Positions 1 to 8,805 of a stretch of 64,000 nt of DNA are shown here, piece after piece; position 1 is the first letter of the stretch; each line of letters starts with the position of its first letter. The stretch lies in the NCBI GenBank assembly GCA_937981555.1, contig CALJOK010000043.1, forward strand, positions 62,001 through 126,000, written 5' to 3'. This stretch comes from an uncultured Saprospiraceae bacterium (GTDB lineage: Bacteria > Bacteroidota > Bacteroidia > Chitinophagales > Saprospiraceae). A model generated the notes under the pieces. The model worked only from the letters and a program-made list of their open reading frames with translations. It did not search any database and was not told the origin of the DNA. Made by a program: the position numbers and the translations under genes.

Positions 1-222
1 ATCATCAATAGATGTCAATGTTAAAACTGTTGGATCCCAATGAAAAGAATAATCAAAGGCGTTCATTTGGATAAAATCAGTTACCTCAATATCAATGCTC
101 AATGAATTGGTAGCACAATCAACCGTAGTAGATTGGGCAGTAAATTGAACAAAAGGTTGTGCAAAGGACTTTAAGGGCAAGGCAAAAAGCGCTAGCAATA
201 GAAAGTATTGGAACTTCTTCAT
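1..222 (-). CDS. Secreted cohesin-like protein, N-terminal fragment
   Basis: This gene is absent from the ORF track because it runs off the left edge. Reading the minus strand from an ATG at 222 gives 74 codons with no stop. It begins with a Sec signal peptide (MKKFQYFLLLALFALPLKSFAQ), and the mature part contains 'IDIEVTDFIQMNAFDYSF', which looks like the first strands of a cohesin-type beta-sandwich. The giant protein immediately upstream on the same strand has a similar cohesin-like stretch, so the two may form a surface-protein cluster. Only the first strands are visible, so the family call is tentative; the signal peptide is clear. Confidence 0.75.
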   Translation of the reverse strand, partial: MKKFQYFLLLALFALPLKSFAQPFVQFTAQSTTVDCATNSLSIDIEVTDFIQMNAFDYSFHWDPTVLTLTSIDD

Positions 223-407
223 GTGTTGGAAAATTACCGATGAAATTATTTTTTTTGAAAACATGTTCGGTCGGGATTAATTTAATTAAAATAATGTCGA
301 ATATGATCGACAAGTTATACGTGAAAGGTTAAAGGTAGGTTAGCGCTTATTTGTTTTTTTTTGAAAAAAAAATCTAAGCTATCAAGGTTTCGTTTCAATT
401 TTAAAAA

Positions 408-449
408 TGTGAAAAATAAGCATATTAAAAAATATGCCTATTTTTCACA
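408..449 (-). terminator. Perfect-stem hairpin downstream of the giant surface protein
   Basis: A 19-base arm (TGTGAAAAATAAGCATATT) is followed by a 4-base loop and its near-perfect complement. It lies just past the stop of the giant minus-strand gene and before the next minus-strand start, so a terminator is the simplest reading. Confidence 0.6.
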
Positions 450-471
450 AGTGTATTATTTAATGAAATTC

Positions 472-3400
472 TTATTCAAGAATAATCATTTTCTTAGTAT
501 CAATATGTTCAGCTGACTCTAGTTGATAATATAAAACGCCTGTTGAAGATAAATCGTTGCTTTGGATTCTTACTTCGTTGTATCCTTTAGCAAAATCACC
601 TTCAATAACTTTTAAAGTTCGACCAGAAATATCTGAAATAGTCATTGTTGCAAAACCAGCAACCGGTAAGTTGAAACTAATTAAAGTTTCTCCATTAAAC
701 GGATTTGGTCTATTTTGATGTAATTCAAAATCAGTAGCTGTAGTTACAGTAGGAGAGAAGAAAGCTAAACTTACTTCGCCAGTTGCTCCGCTCATTAATG
801 AACTTTGAGACTGAACTGTTCGTGAAGTAACGTCAATCAAACCACTCAATGCATCTGCATCATCTAAAGCTGTAAATTGAAGCGTAAATAATACGTCATC
901 AGAATTTACGGAATTAGGAGTTCCATACCAAACAGCTCCAATGATTCCTTCTTCTACTGCATTCAAACCTAATTTATTTTCTTCAAAACCTTCGATTACA
1001 CCTGGAACAATACCTTCGTAAGCCAAGTAGTTCTCGTCAAATTCTAAAGTAAATTGCCAAGCAATAAATGCCGCATAATCTTTTGCATAAACTGGAATTG
1101 AAATCAATTCGCCATTACTTACTTTTTGATTTTCAACACTCATCACAAAGTTTTCACCTGTTCGAGAGTCAACATCATTAGTCGTTAATGTACTTGTATT
1201 TAATGCTCCGAAAATTTGTCCAACTTTTACAGCAATCCAATCTACATTAGCCATTGGTAAAACCGCTGGATTATTATAAATGTTCTGCGCACTTGCAGGA
1301 ACTATAGGTGCAGATGGCTGTGAAGGTAATGAAATAGAAGGATCTAAATCATAAGGATCAAGAGTCATTTCGGCATAATCACGTTGGATAAATCTCCAAG
1401 GATTATATGCATCAATCACAGATGATGGAATTGGTGAAATTTCAGGGTTTACAATAACATCCTGAATCAATACCAAATCAAGTGTAGTAATAGTTCCACT
1501 TTGATTTACATCAGCTGCGATATAATCATAAATAGAATTAAGTGGAATATTATTCACAATATGCTGTTGAATAAAGAATAAGTCACTAGAGTTTACATCT
1601 CCATTGTTTAACCAGTTTGGATTGTTCTTTCTAGGAGTTAAGTCGATTGCAACTCCTCCTACAACATTAGCAACTTGAACAGAATAATCTCCATTCACAT
1701 CAGTCATATCAAAATCGGTAGTATCAGGATTATTCGAAATCAATGGCAATAATGTTTCGATTTTCACCATGCTTGCATTTTCTAATCCTTGACCAGCAAC
1801 TAAGATTACGGTATCTAAATTATATGTATAAGTATTAGGAGTAACCATAAAGTTAGTATCAATACTCATGGTATCAATTCTAGTTCTATTCCAAGTACTT
1901 ACATTTCCAGAAATAGGAAGTGTAGCGTTATCTCCAACTTCGAAAAAACCAATCGGAGCTACACATAGAGGTGGGGTGTCTTCCAAAATATCATTTCCAT
2001 ATTTTGTAGTCAACTCATTAGCATAAGGAGCACCTGTAATTGAAAAAGTTGTCATCTCTCCAACTACACCAAGAGCATTTAACCTAAAGTTAAATAATGG
2101 CATTCCATCAGGAATAGAAACCGGGTTAGGGGAAGTATTAAACCAAGAAACTGAAAGTACTTTTCCATCTGGACTTATTTGATTTGTAAATGTTCCATTA
2201 CAGATTAATGCTTGATTAATTCCACTTAAGTTAGGAACATTTACCGTTATCGCTCCACAAAGGTTTGGAGCATTATCTAGTGCAAAAGTGGCAACAGTTT
2301 CATCATCTACTTGCATACTGAATTGGAAACCAATTACATTTACAAAATTTGTAGAAGTGTAAGGTATTTCAACTTCGCCATTTGAAGTTACATCAGCTGA
2401 TGTAATACAAGTAGTTGGCGGTGTAACAATAAGAGTATTTGGCGTACAAGTCCCAACATTTCCATGAGCATCTGTTACTTGTAGAGTAGGAGTGATACCA
2501 TCTGAGATTGGGTGGGAACCAATATCATTAACATCAAAAGTAGTATTACCTGTCAATTCAATAGTAATAATATCTGAACAATCATCAATACCTCCATTTA
2601 GCATAGCAGTAGTTGCGGTAGCCATTCCATTTGCATCTAAAGAGATGATTAATGGGTCAACACAAGTAACAACAGGATTGTTATTATCTTGAATAGTAAT
2701 GGTCGTTTGACAGAAAGTAGTATCTGTGCTACCAGGAACTGATACTGCTAAAGTAATTGGAAAATCTTGAACCCCACCTGCTATTTGTGAGCAGTAGAAA
2801 ACATTAGGGAAAACATTCAAATCAACTACAGGAGAACAATTGTCAAAACTTCCGTTATTAATTAAAGCTATCAATGGATCATCTATTAAGATAGAATCTT
2901 GCCCATTTGGAATACCAACAATAATATTATGACATGCTGCAAATGGTGGAGAATCATCTACAACATCTACACTTACAGTATAAGAATCTGAATTTCCACA
3001 AGGATCAGTTACGGTAAAAGTAACTGGTGTAGATCCTACTGGATAAACTCCTGAAGCATCAGCATCACCTGTTCCATTTCCGTCATTTGTAATAGTAAGG
3101 TTAGCAAAAGATACACATCCCGGTAGATCTAAAACATCTGTTGCTGTCATTTCTAACGAAACGGTAGCATCACATGATCCAGCATTTGCATTTATTGTAA
3201 CAATACTTGGAAAATTAGTTGTTGCAAATATTGGAGCTTGAATATCTTGAACGGTAATTACTTGAGTTCCAGTTACTGAATTTCCACTTTGATCGGAAAC
3301 AGACCAGGTTCTTGTTAATTGATAGTTGTAAAAACCGCAAAGAGCTGGGTCTGTTAATCGAGTAGTCGTTTCGTTAAAAACAATTCCAATTGGATTACAA

Positions 3401-6400
3401 TTGTCACTAGCTGTTACTCCCGTTTCAACCGTTGGAATACTAATACAGTCAACTGTTACATCAGCAGGAATTCCAGAAAGAGTTGGATCAATATTATCTA
3501 CAATTGTAATTGATGCGTTGCAAGCTCCAGTATTACCATTGATGTCATTAGCCGTTACTGAAACAGTATTTGGTCCAAGGTCAGCGCAATCAAAATTAAC
3601 AATAGTATTTCCATTTGCTAATAGAGAACTGAAGTCAACACCACAATTATCAGTAATGTTAGGAGCATTGTATACCGCTTGAGGACCATTAGTTGTCCAA
3701 TTACTAAACGCTAAATCTCCAGTTAAACCACCTGGGAATGTAATGTTTGCAATTGAAAAGATAATAAAATCATTATCAAGTGTAATACAAAAAGTCTCTC
3801 CAGCCAATAGGGAAATACTTTCAGCTCCACTTTGACTTGAAGGACCAAATGGGTCTGTTAAAATAGTAGAAGTTCCATCAATAGAATATCTTAATTCATC
3901 AAAATCAGGTTCCTGTGTATAATTCCAATCAAAATCAAAATCAATATCGTTTGGAACAGTAATACAAAATTCAGAAGTATTCGATGGTCCAGTTCCAGTT
4001 CCTAAAGTAAATCCTTCTCCTAATAAATTACCTGCTGCTATTGAAGCTTCTCCATTTTCATCTAACTCCAATGTTAAAGAAAAACAGGTAAGGGAAGGAG
4101 GGATATTATCATCAGAAATATTAAATTGTTGTATTTGCTGTGAGCTATTTCCAAATCCATCATCATATACCCAGAAGATCGTATGATTTCCAACAGGAAT
4201 TTCATATTGAGGGATACTTCCTGGAGGAGGAGGAGTTGAGAAAGTCATTTCCCAAAAATTTAACCATCCACAATCTCCACCAGCATCGTCTCTAATACTT
4301 AGCGTCCATGTACCATCAGCATTTTCACCATCAAATGTACTTGCGAAAGTTCCTCCTTGTGCTTCAAATGTCCCATTGAATGGAGGGGAAGAAGCAGTTA
4401 TACTTGTTCCACCATCTTGGAAATTAGTACCTGAATAATTAACTCCAAAGGATCCATTATTATCTGATAATTTTAAAATGGTACCAGAGGGTGACACAAT
4501 AGAAATATCCAAATCACCAACCCAAGAATGGAAAAGATCCATACTAATATTTTCAATTACTCCTGTACCAGCTCCTAAAGTTCCAATTCCTGAAACATTA
4601 GTGGTGAAGGTATATGTTCCACTAGTAGATACTCCACAAGTTCCTGCAAGTGGACTATCATCTCCTAAAGATCCAACAGTACCTGAAAAGTCAGAAAATA
4701 CTGTAGCATTGGAACTACATACTCCTCCGATAAAATTAGCAGAAGTAGTAGGAGTTGGATTCCCACAAACAGTATTTCCACAAGCATCAAGTGCGGTTGG
4801 GGCATCTACGAAAACTGGTCCACAAGTTGAAGTTACGATTGGTAAAGTTCCGCCTGCAACAGTTGGAACAGGGGCACCATCTTGATTCAACACGATTTGG
4901 ATTTCACAAGTATCTGCAAAACCATTCGCATTATTATCTGTAGCAATGACTTCAATAATCAAAGTAGCTCCATCCGTTACTGCAATGTGACTACTTAGTA
5001 AATCGAATTGAGAAGGTTCTTGTGTTACAGTATTACTTCCTCCACAATTATCCGAAACTGTAGCCAACCCTCTTACATCGGGTACTAATAGTGATGCTGC
5101 ATTACAAGCTGCAAAATCCACCGTTTGTGGACCAACACAGGTAATAACTGGCGCTTCATCATCCAATACAGTTACCGTATAAGTAATAGAATTGGTATTT
5201 CCACAAGCATCTGAAAAGTTCATTGTAATATCATTAGGCCCAACAGGTAATATTGCAATAGGTGCAGTAGTTGGCGTAATAACAGCAATATTATTTCCTT
5301 TTCTATCAGTTGCAGTCGTTGAAACAAAAATGACAGTTCCACAATTATCAGTAACTGCTGGTACTGTTAAGTTTACAGTTTGAAAACATGTTCCTGCTGC
5401 GTTATTAATGTCATAATCTGCTACAACTGGAATTACTGGATCAGTCATATCTCCTCCAGAGTGAGTAATGGTTTCACCCGTTAAAGAATTTCCACAATCA
5501 TCAGTTACACTATAAGTATAGGTTACTGTCCAACTACAATCATTTCCTATTGAGTTAGTTCCTGTAAGTGTTGCAGTTACATTTCCACAATCGTCTGTAT
5601 AATTTGCTGCTGTTGTTGTCGCATTGAATGCAGGTGCATTAGCCAAACAATCGTTAACAGCTGTCATTCCAGCAGGTGCAGTACCAGTAGGTGCAACATT
5701 ATCGGTAAGTGTTATAGTTTGAGTAAAAGTACCACTCATATTTCCACATTCATCAGTTGCAATAAAAGTATTAGTATATGTTCCAGCATTTGGACACGCT
5801 CCCGCTACAAAAGTTCCAGCAGTTTCGGTAATTGTTATATTACCAGAAGTAGAACAATTATCAGTAGCTGATGGCATCATAGCTTGAGCAGTAACTAAGC
5901 CAGCTGCATCACTACATGCTAGCGTTACGTCAAGGTCACCAGCAGGATTTGTCCAAGTAGGAGCATTATTATCGGTAATAGTAATCACCTGGGTATATAC
6001 TACACTTGAATTAGTACATTCATCGAAAGCAATAAAAGTATTAGTATAAGTTCCTACATTTTGACAAGCGCCAGCATTAAATGTTCCTGCGGTTTTTGTA
6101 ATTGTAATATCACCAGTAGCGGAACAATTATCATTGGGTACAGGCTGTGCAGCTTGGGCAGCAGCTAAACCAGCAGCATCATTACAATCTAAAGCAACAC
6201 TTAAAGCGCCAGGAGCACTTACCCATGTCGGATCAGTATTATCTGTAATGGTAATGACTTGAGTGAAAAATGCACTATTTCCGCAAGCGTCAGTACCTGT
6301 AAATATATTGGTATAAGTTCCAGAATTAGGACATAATATATCTGGATTAAAAACTCCAGTAGTAGTTTTAGTAACGGTAACTGCTCCTCCGCAATTATCA

Positions 6401-7941
6401 GTAGCAGTAGGTGCTAATGCTTGAGCAGCAGCTAAGCCAGCAGTATTACTACATTCTAAAGAAGTATTAAGAGCAGTAGCTCCTGTAGTGAAAGTAGGTA
6501 TGGTTTGATCGCTTCCTGAGTGAGTAATCGTTTGACCACTCAAAGTATTACCACAATCATCTGCAATACTAAAGGTATAAGTTACCGACCATAGGCAATC
6601 GGTTCCTGATGGAGTAGTACCTGTTAAAGTAGCTGTTGCATTATTGCAATCATCTGAATATCCAGCTGCTGCTGCAATTGCATTGAATGCAGGAACAGCG
6701 GTTAATGCATTAGTTGCACAAGCGTTGATACCTGTAGTTCCAGTTGGTGAAGTTCCAGTAGGTGCATCTGTATCACTTCCACTTATAATCCAAGTTTCAC
6801 TACCTAAAGTGTTTCCACAAGCATCTGATACATTATAAGTATAAGTTACATCCCAATTACAATCATCTCCTGAATCAACAGTTGAAGTAAGTGAAATGGA
6901 TGCAGCATTTATTGTACTACAATTATCTGTATATCCCGTAGCAACTGTTGCGGGGACAAATGGATAATTAGTGGTTACATACGTTAAGGCATCGGTACGG
7001 CAAACACTTTCTGTTGAAGGGATATTTATAGAGGCTGGTTCTGACCCAGATGGAATAGTATTATCATTTACAGTAATTGTAACAGTAAAATCATCAGAAT
7101 TGCCACAATTATCAGTAGCTCTATAAACAACTGTTCTGACAAAATTATTTACACAAGAACCAGCTACAGTATTGTCTGAGAAGATTGCAATAGTTGGAGT
7201 ACCTCCACAATTATCAGTAGCGGTAGGAGCGACTAAAGTTACATCAGCAGCACATTGTTCATTAATATCTAAAGAACCTACAGCCTCCACAAAAAGAGGA
7301 TCTGTATTATCATTCACAGTAACAGTAACTGTAAAATCAGATGTATTACTACAATCATCAGTAGCTCTATAAACAACTGTTCTGACAAAATTATTCACAC
7401 AAGAACCAGCTACAGTATTATCTGAAAAAATTGCAATAGTTGGAGTACCTCCACAATTATCAGTAGCGGTAGGAGCGACTAAAGTTACATCAGCAGCACA
7501 TTGTTCATTAATGTCTAATGTTCCAGCACCTTCAACAAATGTAGGACCAGTTGCATCTCCAGTAATATTTACAGATACATCACAAAAACCGATACCACCA
7601 AGATTACATAAAGGATCAGCATCTCCATGTAAAACTCGAACTACCACGGCGACTCCTGCTCCAGAGCAAACTGGTGTTGTTGGAGGAACTATATAGGATG
7701 CACTACCTCCTGTTACAGGAGTACATAATGCCGCCGTTACAGCTGCTTCAGCCATAGCGAAGGCATCTGATTCACATTCGACAGCTATTGCTCCTGGACA
7801 TTGCGAATAACCTTGAAATGAAAAAATAGTAACAAAAGCCACTAAAGCAGTAAGCTTTTTTAAATGTCTTAATTTAGAAAGAAAAAGTAATTCTGCACTT
7901 AATCTATCTGCATTGTTTTGGGAGTAAATTCTAGGAACCAT
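472..7941 (-). CDS. Giant T9SS-secreted HYR-repeat / P-domain / cohesin-dockerin surface protein
   Basis: This 2489-residue protein is predicted to be exported by Sec and then by the type IX system. A signal peptide lies at about 24-46 (TALVAFVTIFSFQGYSQ). Residues ~80-1060 and ~1420-1830 are HYR/Ig-like repeats marked by 'TDNCG', 'DACGNS' and 'ITDN' motifs. A proprotein-convertase P-like domain follows at ~1110-1240 (FHSWVGDLDISIVSPSGT). A cohesin-like domain sits at ~1845-1990, a dockerin-like double calcium loop at ~2110-2160 (GDVNSSDLFF, ADVNQSGTITTLDLVL), and a second cohesin-like domain at ~2260-2385. The end (~2400-2489) is a type A sorting domain with 'NRPNPFNGETLISFNLP'. Such proteins usually act in adhesion or matrix building; no catalytic domain is visible. 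ATG start, no frameshift seen. Confidence 0.9.
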   Translation of the reverse strand: MVPRIYSQNNADRLSAELLFLSKLRHLKKLTALVAFVTIFSFQGYSQCPGAIAVECESDAFAMAEAAVTAALCTPVTGGSASYIVPPTTPVCSGAGVAVVVRVLHGDADPLCNLGGIGFCDVSVNITGDATGPTFVEGAGTLDINEQCAADVTLVAPTATDNCGGTPTIAIFSDNTVAGSCVNNFVRTVVYRATDDCSNTSDFTVTVTVNDNTDPLFVEAVGSLDINEQCAADVTLVAPTATDNCGGTPTIAIFSDNTVAGSCVNNFVRTVVYRATDNCGNSDDFTVTITVNDNTIPSGSEPASINIPSTESVCRTDALTYVTTNYPFVPATVATGYTDNCSTINAASISLTSTVDSGDDCNWDVTYTYNVSDACGNTLGSETWIISGSDTDAPTGTSPTGTTGINACATNALTAVPAFNAIAAAAGYSDDCNNATATLTGTTPSGTDCLWSVTYTFSIADDCGNTLSGQTITHSGSDQTIPTFTTGATALNTSLECSNTAGLAAAQALAPTATDNCGGAVTVTKTTTGVFNPDILCPNSGTYTNIFTGTDACGNSAFFTQVITITDNTDPTWVSAPGALSVALDCNDAAGLAAAQAAQPVPNDNCSATGDITITKTAGTFNAGACQNVGTYTNTFIAFDECTNSSVVYTQVITITDNNAPTWTNPAGDLDVTLACSDAAGLVTAQAMMPSATDNCSTSGNITITETAGTFVAGACPNAGTYTNTFIATDECGNMSGTFTQTITLTDNVAPTGTAPAGMTAVNDCLANAPAFNATTTAANYTDDCGNVTATLTGTNSIGNDCSWTVTYTYSVTDDCGNSLTGETITHSGGDMTDPVIPVVADYDINNAAGTCFQTVNLTVPAVTDNCGTVIFVSTTATDRKGNNIAVITPTTAPIAILPVGPNDITMNFSDACGNTNSITYTVTVLDDEAPVITCVGPQTVDFAACNAASLLVPDVRGLATVSDNCGGSNTVTQEPSQFDLLSSHIAVTDGATLIIEVIATDNNANGFADTCEIQIVLNQDGAPVPTVAGGTLPIVTSTCGPVFVDAPTALDACGNTVCGNPTPTTSANFIGGVCSSNATVFSDFSGTVGSLGDDSPLAGTCGVSTSGTYTFTTNVSGIGTLGAGTGVIENISMDLFHSWVGDLDISIVSPSGTILKLSDNNGSFGVNYSGTNFQDGGTSITASSPPFNGTFEAQGGTFASTFDGENADGTWTLSIRDDAGGDCGWLNFWEMTFSTPPPPGSIPQYEIPVGNHTIFWVYDDGFGNSSQQIQQFNISDDNIPPSLTCFSLTLELDENGEASIAAGNLLGEGFTLGTGTGPSNTSEFCITVPNDIDFDFDWNYTQEPDFDELRYSIDGTSTILTDPFGPSSQSGAESISLLAGETFCITLDNDFIIFSIANITFPGGLTGDLAFSNWTTNGPQAVYNAPNITDNCGVDFSSLLANGNTIVNFDCADLGPNTVSVTANDINGNTGACNASITIVDNIDPTLSGIPADVTVDCISIPTVETGVTASDNCNPIGIVFNETTTRLTDPALCGFYNYQLTRTWSVSDQSGNSVTGTQVITVQDIQAPIFATTNFPSIVTINANAGSCDATVSLEMTATDVLDLPGCVSFANLTITNDGNGTGDADASGVYPVGSTPVTFTVTDPCGNSDSYTVSVDVVDDSPPFAACHNIIVGIPNGQDSILIDDPLIALINNGSFDNCSPVVDLNVFPNVFYCSQIAGGVQDFPITLAVSVPGSTDTTFCQTTITIQDNNNPVVTCVDPLIISLDANGMATATTAMLNGGIDDCSDIITIELTGNTTFDVNDIGSHPISDGITPTLQVTDAHGNVGTCTPNTLIVTPPTTCITSADVTSNGEVEIPYTSTNFVNVIGFQFSMQVDDETVATFALDNAPNLCGAITVNVPNLSGINQALICNGTFTNQISPDGKVLSVSWFNTSPNPVSIPDGMPLFNFRLNALGVVGEMTTFSITGAPYANELTTKYGNDILEDTPPLCVAPIGFFEVGDNATLPISGNVSTWNRTRIDTMSIDTNFMVTPNTYTYNLDTVILVAGQGLENASMVKIETLLPLISNNPDTTDFDMTDVNGDYSVQVANVVGGVAIDLTPRKNNPNWLNNGDVNSSDLFFIQQHIVNNIPLNSIYDYIAADVNQSGTITTLDLVLIQDVIVNPEISPIPSSVIDAYNPWRFIQRDYAEMTLDPYDLDPSISLPSQPSAPIVPASAQNIYNNPAVLPMANVDWIAVKVGQIFGALNTSTLTTNDVDSRTGENFVMSVENQKVSNGELISIPVYAKDYAAFIAWQFTLEFDENYLAYEGIVPGVIEGFEENKLGLNAVEEGIIGAVWYGTPNSVNSDDVLFTLQFTALDDADALSGLIDVTSRTVQSQSSLMSGATGEVSLAFFSPTVTTATDFELHQNRPNPFNGETLISFNLPVAGFATMTISDISGRTLKVIEGDFAKGYNEVRIQSNDLSSTGVLYYQLESAEHIDTKKMIILE
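7078..7526 (-). repeat. Near-identical tandem 246-bp coding repeat
   Basis: Two adjacent 82-codon units inside the giant protein both encode 'DINEQCAADVTLVAPTATDN' and the following ~50 residues almost unchanged, also at DNA level. The other HYR units are much more diverged, which points to a recent in-frame duplication or homogenisation. Confidence 0.85.
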
Positions 7942-8021
7942 AATTTGTTGGTTTAAGATTAAAAAAAATTATATGAATTCATTCAGTTGCTAAAAAATCA
8001 CCTCGTGAGCAATGAATAAAA

Positions 8022-8064
8022 ATTAAAAAAGCTTACAACTCCATCATTGAAGTATGTAAGGCTT
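8022..8064 (-). terminator. Hairpin with T-run in the leader of the giant surface-protein gene
   Basis: On the minus strand a stem of AAGCCTTACA paired with TGTAAGCTT is followed by TTTTTAATTTTT. It lies ~80 bases before the ATG at 7941, so it may end an upstream transcript or attenuate the gene. Confidence 0.45.
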
Positions 8065-8544
8065 ATAATTAGCCAATTAAAATTTCTTGTGGAACAGCGT
8101 CGAGAAAAGCCTGCTAGTCGTATATTAAGAAGACTAAACTTTCTCTGATTTAGTATAGACATCTAAGACGGTTCTGGATTAAGGAAAAATACTATTTTTT
8201 AAATAATATTGGGTTTTAGTTTTTTCCTCAGTAATGCCGTATTACCTGTGTGCTTAAACTCTTAATTAGCTGATTAACAGGTAGTTAAGAGTTTATTTTT
8301 TTGTTGAATAAGTCAACAGGTTGTGGATAGGTTTTATGATCTTATCAAATTCTCAGAAAGGACTTTTTACAATCCTAAAATAATAATTAAAGGTAGTAAT
8401 TAATTTGAAAATTCAATTTTAAACTATTAATTAATTACTAACAATTAGGATACAAGAATATAAGTACGTAGTACTTTTACTAATGTTTAATAATAAATAA
8501 AATAATTTGAGACGGACAGTTTAGAGTGGAACAGTATGTTGTAA

Positions 8545-8590
8545 TTTGGAATTAATCATTCCAATTAAAGCCTAAATTTAGGCTTTTTTA
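8545..8590 (+). terminator. Double hairpin ending in a T-run, plus orientation
   Basis: TTGGAAT/ATTCCAA is followed directly by the perfect 20-base palindrome AAAGCCTAAATTTAGGCTTT and more T residues on the plus strand. No plus-strand gene lies upstream, so the transcript it would end is unknown. Confidence 0.5.
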
Positions 8591-8805
8591 TTAAAAAACA
8601 AGAAATCGAGTATTTTTTTTATTTGAAAATGGAATCTATTTAACATATAACGATATTCCATTTTCATAAAATATTGATTACTAGATGTTTAAGATAAGTG
8701 CTGATTGGGAAATCACAAACTAAATCATTTCTTCAAATTTAGATTATTCAGGTCATCCATTTTTGTCAATTTTTCACTTTGTGATCTCCAATCAACGCTC
8801 TACTT

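Larger units (their letters stand above)
7942..8805. other. 864-bp intergenic region with two hairpin structures and no ORF
   Basis: No credible reading frame is present on either strand. The stretch is AT-rich and separates two minus-strand genes. It holds a minus-oriented hairpin plus T-run at about 8022-8064 and a plus-oriented double hairpin at 8545-8590, described separately. The rest has no structure I can name. Confidence 0.6.

Noticed and set aside
7078-7526. Regular repeats resembling an array
   Set aside because: The unit is 246 bp, in frame and without spacers. It is a protein-domain duplication, not CRISPR.
2492-7696. Several plus-strand ORFs antisense to the giant surface protein (e.g. 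3401-3682, 4478-4885, 7172-7372)
   Set aside because: They are codon shadows of a repetitive, Thr/Val-rich gene. They have no signals, and their low-complexity proteins mirror the sense repeats.
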